64,000 bases of DNA from Sodiomyces alkalinus F11. Taxonomy: Eukaryota; Ascomycota; Sordariomycetes; Glomerellales; Plectosphaerellaceae. A program made the position numbers and the translations under genes. Location of the stretch: assembly GCF_003711515.1 (NCBI RefSeq), contig NW_021167089.1:565296-629295 (forward strand). The letters run 5' to 3'. The notes under the pieces are model-generated. The model had not been told where the DNA came from and did no database searches. It was given only the letters and a program-made list of their open reading frames with translations. Shown piece after piece: positions 22,414-35,623 of the stretch (the first letter of the stretch is position 1; each line of letters opens with the position of its first letter).

Positions 22414-25400
22414 TTCTGGCAAGCTCAATGGCTTGCAGTGCCTTTGCCTCCGGCGTAGATGGTGAGCCCGAGCTTGGTTGGGCTCCGAGCTAGCTTGGTT
22501 GGACGGCGGTCAAAACCCAGCACAAGGTCTGCCGAGTCCAGCAAACTGAACAAGTTCGGGCCGGTGCGTTTCTCCCAAACAAATGAAAGAGGAGGGAAGG
22601 GAAAGCAACTATGTAGTAGAATGGAGAGGGAGCTACTTCGTACTCACATACCAAATGCCAGATGCCAAATGCCAAATGCCAATGCTGAAAGCTCGCAAGC
22701 AGATATGAGTAAGGGAAACTGAAAGAGAAAGAAAACGTCCAACGTTGTTAAACTGGGACCCGAGACAACGGGAATGGGGCTGAAGATTGACCCTTGGTGG
22801 TGACCCCCAAAATGAAAGAGGCTGGAAACGGGGACGCAGGTTGTGGTTGTTCCCGGTGTGGGTGTGCGGGAAAGGTGACGAGGAGGAAAAAAAAAAAAGA
22901 GGTGGCTAGGCGAATGAGGTCGTGACAAGGCGAGAGAGCTGACACGACACGCCTATGCGCCAAAACCAGGGTAATTAATTAATTAATAAAAGAAGAAAAA
23001 AAAGAACAAAAGAAAGCAGAACAAAAAAAGTCTCGCTCGACCGTCAGGTAGAGCAAAAAGAACAAGATAATGGCTTCGTATTCTGCCTGATTATCCGTAT
23101 CCGTATTCTTTTGTGCGAAACGAGATGTTTCTGCCAACGAGTGCCCAGGCTAGTGATGTCGGGACTTTGGCAGTGATCAGATCTGCCTCGTTCCGTCGTG
23201 CTGTATGCGATTTGCCTCATAACAGGAGAAAATGCACAATCGTCAGAGAAGAACAACGGACTTGTTGAGCGTGAGCCACGGATATTAGCAGATTGTTTTC
23301 TGGTTTGTTTTGGAATTGGGTGGTGTGTTTTGGCGATGTTGAAGTGATGATGGCTTGAAGTTGGGTACCCTTGGAAGGCTCGCTTGGTTAGTACGTCAGG
23401 ACTGTTACGTTATAGGTAGGTAACTGCAGGCGCCGATAACCCCAGTGTGCCGCCTTCCCTCTAGTAACTTTGTAGTTCGTGCCTTCCGCTCTTAGCGTAG
23501 GACGAATCTAGCGAGCGCCTTGGTGGAAGGAACCGTTTTTTTTTTCTTTTTTTTTTTCTTTTTCTTTTTTCTTCTTCTTTTTTCTTTCTTTTTTCTTACG
23601 CCGTTCTCCCTTCCCTTCCCGTACGCCTTCCCCTTGCCTTCCAGGTTGTGACTGCAGATTGACGATTGATGACTGACGAACTGTATCTGACCCAAAGAGA
23701 AATATAAGATGAGGGTAATTAGGGAGTGCTCTTCTGCTGTATCCAAGTCGTGCAGGCGAACGGACAGATGACCGAACAAACGAAGGAACTGATTGAGATG
23801 CACCAGAAAAGATCAAGTAGGCAAGTTACGGGATACGAAAATACTTCGTACAAATATCTGATTGTCTCGGATCATCGCGATCCCTACCTTGGCAGCTTTG
23901 CCAGGGGCAGAGAGTCTGTCCTATTTTCCTATCGTTTGCTCTCCAAGGCAACCCAGCAACCCAGGGAAAACTTGGTCTACACGTATTATGGCACACGCGT
24001 TACGAGGCAAAACTAAGTGGACCGACCGATGGAATGGATGATGTAAATATTCATGTCCTTAGGATGATCCCTTAATGCACCTCCATATACGTCAAGGGAT
24101 GCGGTATGGGAGACGGACAATACCGGGTTTCCCACTGGGACCGTCGTCACCTCGTTTGGTTTTCGCATCCATTGACCTTCAATTAGCAAAGTAACATGAG
24201 GCGGATGAGCGAAGAGACAGAGCTTCTAAAGAGACGGGGGGAAAAAGGGAGGCTGGGGAAAGTGGATCAGAGATGATCCCATCTGGATTCAACGACCCCT
24301 GTACCCTGTGTTTTCTGCGTGGTGAGTTGTCACCTTCGGGGGTGGCGTCGACTCAGCCATACGTTGTAATCCAATCATCAGCTAGTCCGTCCCTTCCTCA
24401 CCGACTCCGAGGGATTGGTTCACTCAGATGATACGGATGGTTTATGCCTTGCATTGGTTTCGAAGTACGGGCTACGGTACGGATATGAAGAATCCTTGCA
24501 GATGAGGCGACACTTTGCTGCCATTAGCAGAAAGTAAGGAGTATATCGTGCAATGGCTACCAACCTTAAGGTAATGGCTCCACGGAGAAAATTCACAGCA
24601 TGCAACCACTGTAACTAAGGTACCTTATTAATCACTGCACGTTCTGCATAGCGCTTCCTTGATTCCTCCTAGAGGGGACCAAGTGGCTCGCACTTTCGCA
24701 GGGATATCAGGTACAAAAAGCAATACTAACCGAAATATTACGATGACAAATACTGCTGATGTCTTTTCTAAGGTACCTTGGACTAAAAGACACCTGATCA
24801 TGTCTTACGTATTACTTCGTACTTACGGAGTACTTGTAATTTACAGTCATCCTAACATCCAACTTCCAACTCGGTCCCCGACCCTTTGGTGCCCCAGAGT
24901 AACAGGGCAAGGAGCCCGGATGTCGACTCCCCTCGGTTGCCGATATGGCACAGCCCTACCATCCATTGACCAATCACCAATCGCTGCTCACCATACGGCT
25001 ATATCGGCGACGATCTTTTACTTGCTCCATACATAAGATACGTAAAGATCCAGCAGGCGGTCATCTGTCCATCCCATCTCGTCTGCGGCGAGCCGAAAAG
25101 TACATAGCCGTCGATGCCACAGATCCCTCTGGGTCTCATACGATTGTTGTGAAGAGCCTTGGGGAGATCCAAGCGGCGTTGACCCTTCCCCCCCGCTCCC
25201 CCCCCGGGTTGGCTGGTGAGCCATAATGTGTATGGAAACTAGCTATGATGCTGCTAGACACTAGGAAATCGGAGCAGTAATACGGGGAAAATATTCTGGG
25301 ATTGACAGCTTCGATGCGTAGACGTTACATGCAACTGGATCTCAAGATGCTCTCCCCTCTCGAAAGTCCACTGTTATACCCTGGTGAGAGGCCGAGGAAC

Positions 25401-25562
25401 GTTGAAATGTGAGTTGCGTGTGTGTTTTATCGTTTTTAACCCGAGTTGTGGTATATTCGTGCTGTAGAATTATACAGTTGATGGAAACGGAAACTCCAAT
25501 GGCCTCCCCTTACGAGTTTTGCTCTCTCTTAACATGATACCTCCTCGACCGTATATACATCA
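22414..25562. other. 3.1-kb intergenic region
   Basis: It contains low-complexity tracts only: an ATGCCAA-type repeat (about 22649-22683), AATT repeats (22971-22988), a C/T-rich run (about 23535-23595), and several 9-10 bp TACTTCGTA or TACGGAGTA palindromes. No coding region is supported on either strand. Confidence 0.5.
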
Positions 25563-27969
25563 TCACCTCTTACGACACAACCGTCCATTCTGCGTGGGAA
25601 TATTGGGATCCTGGCCCGTCACGAACCACTCCTCGCTTCCGACGCCCGTGTGCGCATAAAAGACGCCGTGCGGGTCATACGCCTTCTTGATCTCAAAGAG
25701 CCGGTCGTACTTGTCGCCGTAGAAAGACTGCTGGAAGTTCGGCTCGGACGGGTCGGCTTCGCTCATGTAAGCGCCCGCGCCCGGCGTGACCTCGCGCCAC
25801 CGCTCGGTAATGACGTTGGTGAGTTCCCACGCCGCCTGGGAACGCTCCTCGGCCGTCGCGCCGTCGTCCCACGCCGCCGCCGTGATGGCGTGCAGCGCCG
25901 CGGACCGCCAAGCCGGGTTGACGCTGTTGTTCGGGTGGCGGCCGTGCGGGGGTTGACCGGCGATGGTGAAGCCGAGGAGGTGCCTGCCCTTCTCCTCGAC
26001 GGACCACCGCAGCGCGTCGTCCCAGGTGCGGTTGAACTTGGCCTCGTCGAGGAAGTTCTCGCGCGGGAAGAGCCGGCTCGCCGTCAGCGTGTTGGGGTTG
26101 CCCGCCGTCTCCGAGCCGAGGTTCTCCTCCCAGAAGCGCAGGAAGCCGGTGTACTCCTGCACTTCCGGCACCACCACCACGCCGAGCTCGGCCCACGCGT
26201 CAAACAGCGGCTTGGTCTCGGCGAGAAGCTCGTCGCGTCCCATGGTCGGCGCGAACCACGGACCCATCATGAACAGGTAGCTCCCGCCAAAGTTGAAGAG
26301 GAAGAAGTAGTGGTAGAAGCCCTTGTCGGTGAAGTCCGGGAGCTGCTTGAAGTAGAGCCGCATGGCCGCCCAGAAGGCGTCGACGGTAACGGCCCCTCCC
26401 GTCGCGACGGTAAACCTCATCGACGCCATCTTCTCGGGCTGCGGGTGCGCCTTGACGACGACGGATGTGACCACGCCCCACGTCCCTGTGCCTTTTGCGT
26501 TAGAAGACCGGAGAGAAAGAAGAGAAAAAAGGAGGGAGAAAACAAAAACATACCACCGCCGCCACCACAGAGGGCCCAGAAGAGGTCAGGGTTGCTTTCC
26601 CTGCTGGCTGTAACGAATCGTCCATCTGGAGTCACAATCTCCATAGAGAGGACCTGGGTGTCTCCCGGTCAGCGGCATGTGTGAGAGCGTGAGAGCGTGA
26701 GAGCGTGAGAGACTGGTTCAGTGCTTACCTGGTCGGCACCCATACCCCACAAGCTAGAAAAGGGGGAATGTCCGCCTCCCATCGTCCAGCCGCCCATGGC
26801 ACCGACGGTCTACAGAAACAAGGTCCGTTAGCAAAGAGTGACCTTTCAGGACATGACCCGTTTATGTCCTCGCCGCGAAAGGAGAGCAACAAACCCTTCC
26901 TTCTCCGCCCATGACGATAACATCATGTTCGTCAGCAGCCTCGTACACCTCACGAGACTGAACACCGGAGCCCATCTTGAAGGCAGGTCCCTGGTAACAC
27001 GACGTCCTGTAATCGGGATAGAACTGGATGTCCTTCAACCGGTGGGTCCAGACAGACAGGGCACCAGCACCGGCCGACTTGCCGCCAAAGTCGTGACCCG
27101 TGTTCTTGACGACGAGGCGAAGGTTCATGTTACGGGCGAGATTGACGGCGAGCTGGATCTGCATGACGTCGGTTGCCTCGACAGCATAGACGGGGAGCCC
27201 TCCGATGGTGCAGATATTATTCGCATTGCCGGTGGGGGGGCAAGTATTGCCCGCTAACAGAGGGGACATGACTGAGGTCGGGTGTTCAAAACTATTCAAG
27301 ACAAGTCAGAGACGTCTTTCTTCCCTTCGCTCTCCCCCCCTCTCTCTCTCCCTTTTTGTTTTTTATCTTTTTTCAATTTCTTTTTATCACATACTGCAAC
27401 TGGGATGTCTGCCATTGGGACGCGACTCTCTCGCATTCTGCCTGGTCGACTGGACCCCATGCGCCGTCGTAGCAGACCGACGCCAAAGGCAACGGTTTGC
27501 GCAGGGCACCGTCGATGAGGATGTTAAACAGGTCCCAGGTGGCTTCGGAAGGCCATTCCGGGTCGCCTGGGAACACCTTGCAATCCAGCTCCTCCTCGGC
27601 GTCCTCATCGCGTTTCGCAATCTTGCCGTCCGCAAAGTCGAAGATCTCGAGGTTATCAAAAGAACCGGCCAGAGACGCAAGCGACTCGTCCGTGAGCTGA
27701 ATCGTCTCCGCCTCAAAGAGCTCGGCTGGCGCAAAAGACGAGCCGGCTGAGAGCTTGTCCGCTGCAGGACCCGTCGCAGCTAGAAAAGAAGAACAGAAAA
27801 AGTAGAACTGGTCAGCCTCTGGGCGGTGCGTCGTACTTACACACACACGGGGCGGGGAGCAGACAAGCTACAAAGAATGCATTATAGGCTTACCAGCGAT
27901 GGGGCAGACAATCAAGCCCGCAAGGGGCGCGAGCGCTGAAACGCGCATCCACGTCGAGGCCGGTGTCAT
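25563..27969 (-). CDS. Secreted FAD-linked oxidoreductase, berberine-bridge-enzyme-like
   Basis: Six exons: complement(join(25563..26485, 26554..26653, 26729..26809, 26895..27291, 27395..27779, 27894..27969)), 653 residues, all GT..AG with matching phases. A signal peptide (1-25) is followed by a FAD-binding PCMH domain containing KNTGHDFGG; His220 is the expected 8-alpha-histidyl FAD attachment. The second attachment position, Cys in bicovalent berberine-bridge enzymes, is Arg286 here (GGEGRTVG), so single covalent linkage is expected. The C-terminal BBE motif is present ([21 protein letters not shown] region). The family oxidises alcohols, sugars or secondary metabolites with O2. The substrate is unknown, and no biosynthetic gene cluster surrounds it. 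Confidence 0.88.
26683..26714. repeat. 8-bp tandem repeat in an intron of the FAD oxidase
   Basis: About four copies of GTGAGAGC lie inside the intron between exons 4 and 5 (26654-26728). Confidence 0.7.
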
Positions 27970-30900
27970 TTTGACTCGGCTAAAAACGATTACGCGTGAC
28001 GGTGGTGGTGATCCCTCAAAACCGGAACGTCTGATGGTTAGGAGAGGATCAAACCATCTTCAGTCAGTCAATTGAAAGAACGAGAAAAGCACGCGACGTA
28101 CGTCGCCGATCACCTGGGCGCCCGGTAAGTTTAAGTAGGTACATGCAATGGTAAACAAAACAATGGCCGACATTTCTCGTGAAATGATCCCTGTTCATGC
28201 TCGTTGGCGGTGACCGGTTGAGAACCCGCGGGGCGGCATGGTGGGGGTGGAGAGAATGGGACGGAGGTGAGCCAACAACGGCTGCTCCCGGCTCACGGGT
28301 TAACGACGACGGCGCGATATATGAACACGATATGGAGCAGGGATATCAGATCACTAGTACCAAGTAATACTTGGTTTTGAGAAAAGCTATTGAAGGTGGC
28401 GGGACCGCCCAGGATACTAGGACGAAAAAGATCGTGCTAAGAACCGTTCAAGGTAGATTTCGTGGTGTCTTTGCTCGGACCCGACGGCTTGCCGGCGGTG
28501 CACCTAAGTCGTTTTGCGCCTCACCTATGGATGTGGAATACACAGAGCATATCAGTCGAAGGGCTCGTGGGGAAGGAAGCTCGCTGTTTATGTTAACGTC
28601 GACCGGTGTTGGCAAATTTCTGGTTCGAGGAGGAGCTGCAGAGGGTGACGCGTAATTAAGTGGGAGCTGGGCCATAAAAAAGGGGTAAGAGAGAATGGAG
28701 GAGATATGGCGGGCGGAGCCCGGAAGTCGGCCAATGCCAGGATCCTAGGCGAGTTACCAACTGCACCGGGAAAGGGGATCCTTCGGAAGTGTTTTAGGTA
28801 TGTAAGGTAGGTAAAAGTCATAGCATCTGGACGGGAGTCGAGCCAGGGTGGCTGCGGTGGTCTTCGGATAAAACATGTGTACTCCGGAAATGATGCATGA
28901 AGATGTTCAGGACTTCTAACAAACCAGCCAGGAAGCGTTTGCGAGGCCAGGAGGGGCAACGGAAGGCCTGGCTGTGATCTGCATAAGACTCTTACGGAGT
29001 ATAATTATAATGTATGCACACGAGCGAGCTGCGTGTTTGTGCAAGTTGAAGAGGAAATCGAGACTTGAAGAAGCGGGAAAGACCCCTTGCAGAACCCCCC
29101 CCCCCCCTGGCCGGGTTGTTGGAGTCTCCTTCGCGAAGTCCAGGCCGCTCGGGGTCGTCGGGGGAAGCGGACAGAATCGACCGTTCCACTAACATGTTGG
29201 TTGTGGGTCATAAAAGGAATCCTAAAGGAGCAGAGAACCGGGATGATCTGGATAAAAGGCAACCGATCCTGCCAAGTAGCTGGGGTCTGGGATAAACGGA
29301 GACGAGAGTCTTAAGGGAGTTTATTTACCTAAGGTAGGTAGGTAGTCTTCATCTTCGGAGTTGCTGTCACGTGACTTTGGTCTAACAACCCCAGTTTCAA
29401 ACCGTTCCTTTTTTTCGTGCGGGGGTTAGTTATAGCACGCCATACCTAGATCGGAGAACACCTAAAGAACGCTAACCTGTCCTGGAGTAGCGTTTGGGCT
29501 AACCCCATTTGGTCAACGGGAGTTTCAACGCCCTTCGCTTCTTTGTTGGCCAGGCTAGGGGCCCAAAGACTTCTCAAAGTTGCATCGTACACAATGCATT
29601 CTTCCTCGACCTGCGGCGTGGTGCGCTTATTAGGTACCTTATATAACGTTGTATGTACTACCCTCCGAAATCCGGAGCTACACTATAACGTACAATGATG
29701 GGAGAGCCAGGGGCCAGGGATATGGAAACCGGGGCTTCCAATGCGACACGACGACACCACATTCCGAGCCGCCCCCTCTTCCCTACCTACCCATGCGAAT
29801 ACCTATTTCGTAGGGCATATCTCCCTCCATGCGCACAAAGCCAACACGGCGTGGTCAGTCCATAGAAAAACGGATTGCTTGACTCTATGGACGAACCGGA
29901 AGGGGTGCGACCTCGCGCTCTTCTCTGAAGCCAACCTGTCACTGATCACTGACTATTGAAGAAACACCAACGGGTTTGTGGGGTCCCTCGAGTTGTAGAT
30001 TTCTTGCGGAATCGACTGCAGCTCATGATCGATCTATGGATATATCACCATCGGAGAGAAAATCTGTGGCTTCAGGCCCTAGCACCTAATTATCTCCTAT
30101 CCTCATTTTAACCAAACGCCTCACAGCTTCTTTACAACGAACGCACTGGGACTCTTTACTGGTAGCGAAAAGACGTTTTGTGGCTTGCCAATTTTTTTTT
30201 TCGGACGTACCTGCAGCTCGGCTCCAGCTGGGCATGCAGCGAAGGATTTCACCGGTGCTCCCCGGTGCTCCCCGGTGGAAAGTCCAGGCACGGTCGTGGA
30301 CACCATCTTCTTCGTTTCCCACTTCCTTTTTTTCTTTTTTCACCTCGCGCCGTGCCACTCTTCCCCGCCAAGGGAAAATGTCCGCAAAAGCGGCCGCGCG
30401 TAGACCAACATGGAGGAGGAGAAAGGAGGGGGGGAGGCAGGGTGTCCGTCATGAACATTGTGGAATACCTAAGACAGCCAGATTGTCATGGTCGATAGGA
30501 TTAGACCTTGACAAGTACCTCATAATTATCTGCATCCTTTGGTAACCGGACTTGCGCTGATTTTCCATGGCAGACAACATGGGCGGCTTCAAGATTTGGC
30601 CCGTCTTCCCACTCACTGACCTCACTGATCAAGCAAAACCTACTGTTTTGGACAAACTTGGGAAATACGGAAATACGGTGCTTGATTTTTTCTTCTTCTT
30701 TTTTTCATAAGCGAGGGTCTCGACTTACCATGCTAGGTCTACAGGATCCTACCCGCAGCGAACTGCAACTCGGATCGCGCCCCCGGCCCGTTTTCTCAAA
30801 CGGCACAGCTCATTATTGACGCCACAACCGCAGTCGAGTCCAGTAAAAAACGCAGGGGTTTTATACAACCAACTCAGCTCAAATGCTGTGCCGCCCGTCC

Positions 30901-31468
30901 CTCTACCGGTATACTCATATTAATTACGTACATACCTGCAGATTTTGTCCATGGCGGAGACTCATCTCAGGGGAGTCTGCGTCTGTCGGATCTTCCGCAT
31001 ACTTCTTCTTACATTGTGTGCTGCAGAGTAATACTTCGTTGGAACATTCTTGCCCTCCTTCGCCCCCCTGGCTTCCAGACCTCCTGTCCCGTGGGGACAT
31101 GGTTTCATCGAACCATAGAGACCGTTGTTGATTTACTCGATCAGCGGCTCGGGGCAACCAACAGGGAAAGAAACATGGGGATCGGATGAACCCTGGGTCT
31201 GTCGTTGATTCCTTTTTTACCCCATTCATATGGGCCAGGGCCCTAACAACGGTTCTGTGATCAGTCACAACTCAAGATATCATTCCGATCGGTCTGGTTA
31301 TAAAGTTGGAATTGATCATCATCGTCGTGCTCCTCTTCGCCCCATCGCATCGGACGCTCCACGCCCTTAGCGTTAGACCCTTCCTGGAGACTCGTGAGGG
31401 AGCACTGAGCAGTGCAGTCTCCAATTTTCCGCAAAAGATCGCCATCACCGTCGAACAGAGACACGACG
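27970..31468. other. 3.5-kb divergent intergenic region
   Basis: It separates the minus-strand FAD oxidase and the plus-strand receptor. I see a poly-C run (29095-29106), a short CACCGG/CCGGTG cluster (30250-30285), and TACGGAGTA and GGTACCTTA-type palindromes. Open frames here are short and lack domains. No RNA gene was recognised. Confidence 0.5.
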
Positions 31469-33067
31469 ATGAGCGGACCACCGCTCCCTCCTCCTCCTGC
31501 GCCGGAGGACCTCCCGGAGTCATGGGGCGCCGGCGTCCCAGGCCCCTATAACGACACCGGACTTCGTCGTTTCGGCCACGCCATCATCTTCTTCTTTCCT
31601 GCGTTGGCCTTCATCACAGTATCGGCACGAGTATACGGGCGGCTTTGGATGCGGCAATTTGGATGGGGTGAGTCCACCGAATAAACGGGGAAAGAGGAAA
31701 ATAAGAAAGAAAGAAGCAAAGAAAAAGAGAACACGCCGACCAAGTTTGCAGGAAGGGTAGAATACTGACTTGAGTGAATAGACGATACCCTCATCGTACT
31801 GGCCATGGTACGTTTTGTCGCTACGAAACTCCGTCCAAGGCATGGAAAGCGGGAAACCGAGTGCTGACGCGACAGTTTGCATGACAGGGCCTCTCCATAG
31901 GGTTTACCGTGAGCTTCTATCACTGTAAGTATTGCCGCTTTGTCCCCCGACCCCCCTGACGACCTTTCGGGCGACGGTGAGCCAGAATTCTGAACAGAAC
32001 GTCTACGCAGATGCTCTGGCGAGTTACATGGGCATCCACATGTGGGATATCCCACCGCACGACATGTTCATCGCCCGGCGGTGGAACTACGTGAACATGG
32101 CGCTGTACAACCCGATCCTGGCGCTCGTCAAGTCGTCGGTGCTCATCTTCCTCCTGCGACTGGGCGGCACGAAGAGGCCCGTGTGGTGGTGTATTCACGT
32201 CCTCAACGTGGCCAATATTTGCCTGATGATCGGGACGTTCTTCGGTGTTCTCCTCCAGTGCTTGCCGATCCACTCGAACTGGGATCCGACTGTCCCGGAG
32301 GACGAGAAGACATGCGTGGATGGCAAGGCCCTGACGGTGGGGACGGCGATCATCACCATCATCACGGACGTGTTGGTGCTAGCGCTTCCCTTTTGGATCT
32401 TCCTGGAATTGAAGATGGCGAGACGGGTCAAGATTGCACTGCTGGGCGTGTTCATGTTGGGTATAGTGTGAGTTACTCCCTCCCCCCCCCCCCCCCTTTT
32501 TCTGTTTCTCAATCATAGGCCAAGGAGCAAGACGAAAGGTCAGGCGCTGACAGATTCTTTTTCTTATCCTTCAGCGTGACGATCGTGGGTTGCATTCGGC
32601 TATGGTCGATCCTCGACGTTTTCCGGCAATTCGAGACGGGGAATATCGACCCGGACCTGACATACAGCCTGGGCCCAACGACGTCGGTCATCGAGAGCAA
32701 CGTCGCCATCGTGACGGCATCGGTGCCGGCGCTGTGGCCTCTGTTCCGGCAGTGGTTCCCCAACGCGTTTGCCAAACTGGGCGGGACGTACGGCACGGGG
32801 CCCTCGGGCGATAGCTCATACAGTAAAAAGGGGTCCAGGAAGCTGGTCACGATTGGAGGGTCTGGGCACAAGACGCTCGACGACAATAGCTTCGTGATGA
32901 AGCCCATCCGCGGGATCGGTCGGACCGAGATCAGGTCGTATACACCGTCCGGGAGCGAGGAGGAAATCATGCGGTGTGACGCCGGCATCATGAGGACGAC
33001 GAATGTGGAGATAGGTTACGAACCGGGCGATTTAACGGGGGACAGGGATCGGGGGATTGCGCGGTGA
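31469..33067 (+). CDS. Pth11-like seven-transmembrane (fungal rhodopsin-domain) protein
   Basis: Five exons: join(31469..31667, 31782..31807, 31888..31924, 32011..32467, 32575..33067), 403 residues. Two exons are tiny (26 and 37 nt) but phase-consistent and needed to join conserved pieces: MRQFGW-DDTLIVLAM-GLSIGFTVSFYHY-ALASYMGIHMWDI. Seven hydrophobic helices fit the fungal rhodopsin/Pth11-like family without a CFEM domain. A WDP..EDEKTC loop precedes helix 5, as is common in the family. The C-terminal tail (about 110 residues) is polar and cytosolic. The family includes plasma-membrane receptors for surface cues. The ligand is unknown. The first ATG in frame (31469) is used, followed by a Pro-rich N-terminus. 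Confidence 0.85.
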
Positions 33068-33431
33068 TGACCGGAGAGATGACGGTGTACCTCATTCAGC
33101 CTGAGGTTTTATCAGAGAATCAGGGATGTTTTCCTCTTTTCCTTCGGCTGAGAATATTGAGACGGAGGACTAAGACAGAGCGAGGGAGAAGTTCCGGGCT
33201 TACTCCTAGATCTGGTGTCGGGAGATATACACGCATATACAAACGGAAGGGGGGGGATGGAAAATAAAAAGGGGAGACGAAACCAGTTGCACTACATAAT
33301 CTAAGGAAAGGGGAACTATATCAAATGGCAATAAGTTGACTGTCTTGAGGGAACGATAAAAGGGGAAATGGGAAAAGGGGAAAAGGAAGTCAAAGGGGAG
33401 AACATGACAAACGGGGAGAAAAAGACCTTGT

Positions 33432-33483
33432 GGCTTGTGTGGCTCCTTGTGGCTCCTTGTGGCTCCTTGTGACTCCTTGTGGA
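33432..33483. repeat. 10-bp tandem repeat
   Basis: A GGCTCCTTGT-like unit is repeated about five times with minor variation. Confidence 0.75.
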
Positions 33484-34290
33484 TACCGCATTGTTATTGG
33501 CCGATGTGGCTTGGTAGGGACGAGAAAAAGTAACGACTTCCCCTCGTAATTGCTTTCCATTCTCCCTCGCTTCCTCTCAACGTCTTGCTGTCGCTTCCTA
33601 CGTCCATTGCGGGACCGTGGCAGAGTTGGCGCCTGTCACCCTTACGACATTACGACATCAACTCGTCATCCGTCATCTATCGTCTGCATGCATGTCCCGC
33701 TGAGTACGGAGAAGAGAATGAGAGAGCGTGGGGTAGTGGTAGTTGGATCACTTAGATGTGGTGAAGCTGGAGCCAACCTCCCCTTCTTCTCCTCCCTTTT
33801 CTCCCTTCGAGTTCTTGGTGATGTTTCCTTGCGTGTTCGATGGCCCAGATCACCTCGTTACCAAGGTAATATTGGACTATCCAGCTCAACTACGACCGCT
33901 TGTCTCGGTGTGGGCTCGGTGGCACAGCGGCGAAACATTCTTTCACCACCCCAGCTAGGAAATCTCCTCAACACTTTCTGAAAGCCCTACTCTGTCACTA
34001 CCTCGTACAATCACTATTCATCATTTGACTACCCCACTACGCCTGACCTCCTGGACGCTGCTGCTGACCTTGCCGTATCGGCCTCAAAGCCGAGTTGGAG
34101 TCGTCAAGAAGCCGTCATATTCCATTCCTGCATTGACTCGATTAGCCGAATTGTCCATGGTAACGGCTGTCAAGGGAGGGAAGGGAGGCTCAGGAATTCT
34201 CGCCGTCCAGATATTTGAGAGGTGGAGTGAGGTATCAAGGCGATATGGTTTGCTCAAGTGAGACATCAAAGGCCCGGCATGCATTCTTTG

Positions 34291-34412
34291 CCTTTTTCTT
34301 TCTTTTCTTTTCTTTTCTTTTCTTTTATTTTCTTTTCTTTTCTGTTCTTTTCTTTTGCTTTTGCTTTTGCTTTTGCTTTTGCTTTTGCTTTTGCTTTTGC
34401 TTTTGCTTTTGC
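34291..34412. repeat. Compound microsatellite (TTTTC)n then (TTTTGC)10
   Basis: Imperfect TTTTC repeats run to about 34350, followed by ten uninterrupted TTTTGC units (34353-34412). Confidence 0.9.
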
Positions 34413-35623
34413 TTTTCTTCCTTTTCCTCCCTACCGTTTCCCCCCCTTCTATTCTTCTTCCTTGGGCCGGATAATGTTTCCCATGCGGGCTCTTCTCTGT
34501 TAAGCCGAGTCTGTTTTATTCTGAAGTGAGATGGAGGTCGACGGTTACCCCTGATTCCCACTGATTGCCGTGTCGCCTACAGTGAGTGATACGACAGACG
34601 AGACTTGGGAGAATCGGTCTCACCACGGCTATCGGTCGTGTTACCCAAGTACCAAGTACGAATGTACGCCTTCTTTTCCTTCTCCCTCGTCCTCTCGTCC
34701 TCTCGCCATCTCGCCCTCTCGCCCTCCCACTTTGGTGTCAGTCATGTCTTCTTACCAGTCAGGCGTACGTCACTCTCCCCAGAATCGCCAAGAGCTGTCG
34801 TTCCCGGGTCTGGGATTTGACAGGTCGGCTTTCGGGACACCCAGGCATGGCTACATAGACTGTCGTTTGCCCTTGCCTCCTGCCGCTAGCCGGCCGTTGC
34901 ATGGGAGGGTTACGGGTCCGCGGCCGGCTATGCAGGCCTAGCATCCGGGCAGGTAGACAGACGGCTTGCTTGACCTGTTTCTTCCCATCTCGCGTCCCAA
35001 GACTAGCATAGCAGCCCCCATCATACTCGGACCTAGTTCGCCATTGGTATAAAGCACAGCGCAGGAGCCCATTATAGGAGACGCCAGAAATCACAGTACA
35101 GGAGACACCGCAGGAGCGACTACGGGAAAGAAGATCCGTTCATAAGCAGAGGAATGTCTTGTAGTTGAGGCTAGATCGAGACATGCCGATCTTGCGTCCT
35201 TTCCACCCACCCACCCGCCCTCAGCCAGCCAGCTTCAGCCGCCCAGTGGTGTCCGGATCGTTCTGTAGTGCCTCTGAGACACGATGTTGCATACCTGTCG
35301 TTCCTCGCTGTTGTTGTCGGCCCTGCCCTACCTAGGGAGAGCCCCATTTGGTACGTGTCTCTGGGTGCTCAATGTTTGTTTGGAGCGAAGGGACACGGGG
35401 AAAAAGAAGATCAATACAGGATCAGATCGTGCATGCCTTGTTTCTGTCCGCATATATCCCTCTCTATCCCTGGGAACCAGACCGGTTTTTTGTCTATTGT
35501 TTTTTTATTTCTTTTTATTTGTTGCTTGTTGTTGTTTTGCTGCTTCTCGCCTTCATAGCCCCCGGACGACATCATTCTGCATCGACATTTAATCCCTGAG
35601 CAGACGTTGACGTCTTTCTCGTC

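Larger units (their letters stand above)
33068..35623. other. 2.6-kb intergenic region rich in simple repeats
   Basis: It contains a 10-bp GGCTCCTTGT-type tandem repeat (about 33432-33483), a (TTTTC)n run (about 34291-34350) and a hexanucleotide array (34353-34412). Several open frames are pure translations of these repeats. No gene is supported. Confidence 0.55.

Noticed and set aside
23492..23816. Minus-strand frames rich in Lys
   Set aside because: They are translations of a T/C-rich low-complexity tract.
25650..26684. 344-codon open frame antisense to the FAD oxidoreductase
   Set aside because: It is a shadow of a well-supported gene; the Arg/Val/Glu-rich translation has no domain.
34215..34561. 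Frames rich in Phe/Ala or Lys/Gln
   Set aside because: They are translations of the TTTTC/TTTTGC microsatellite.
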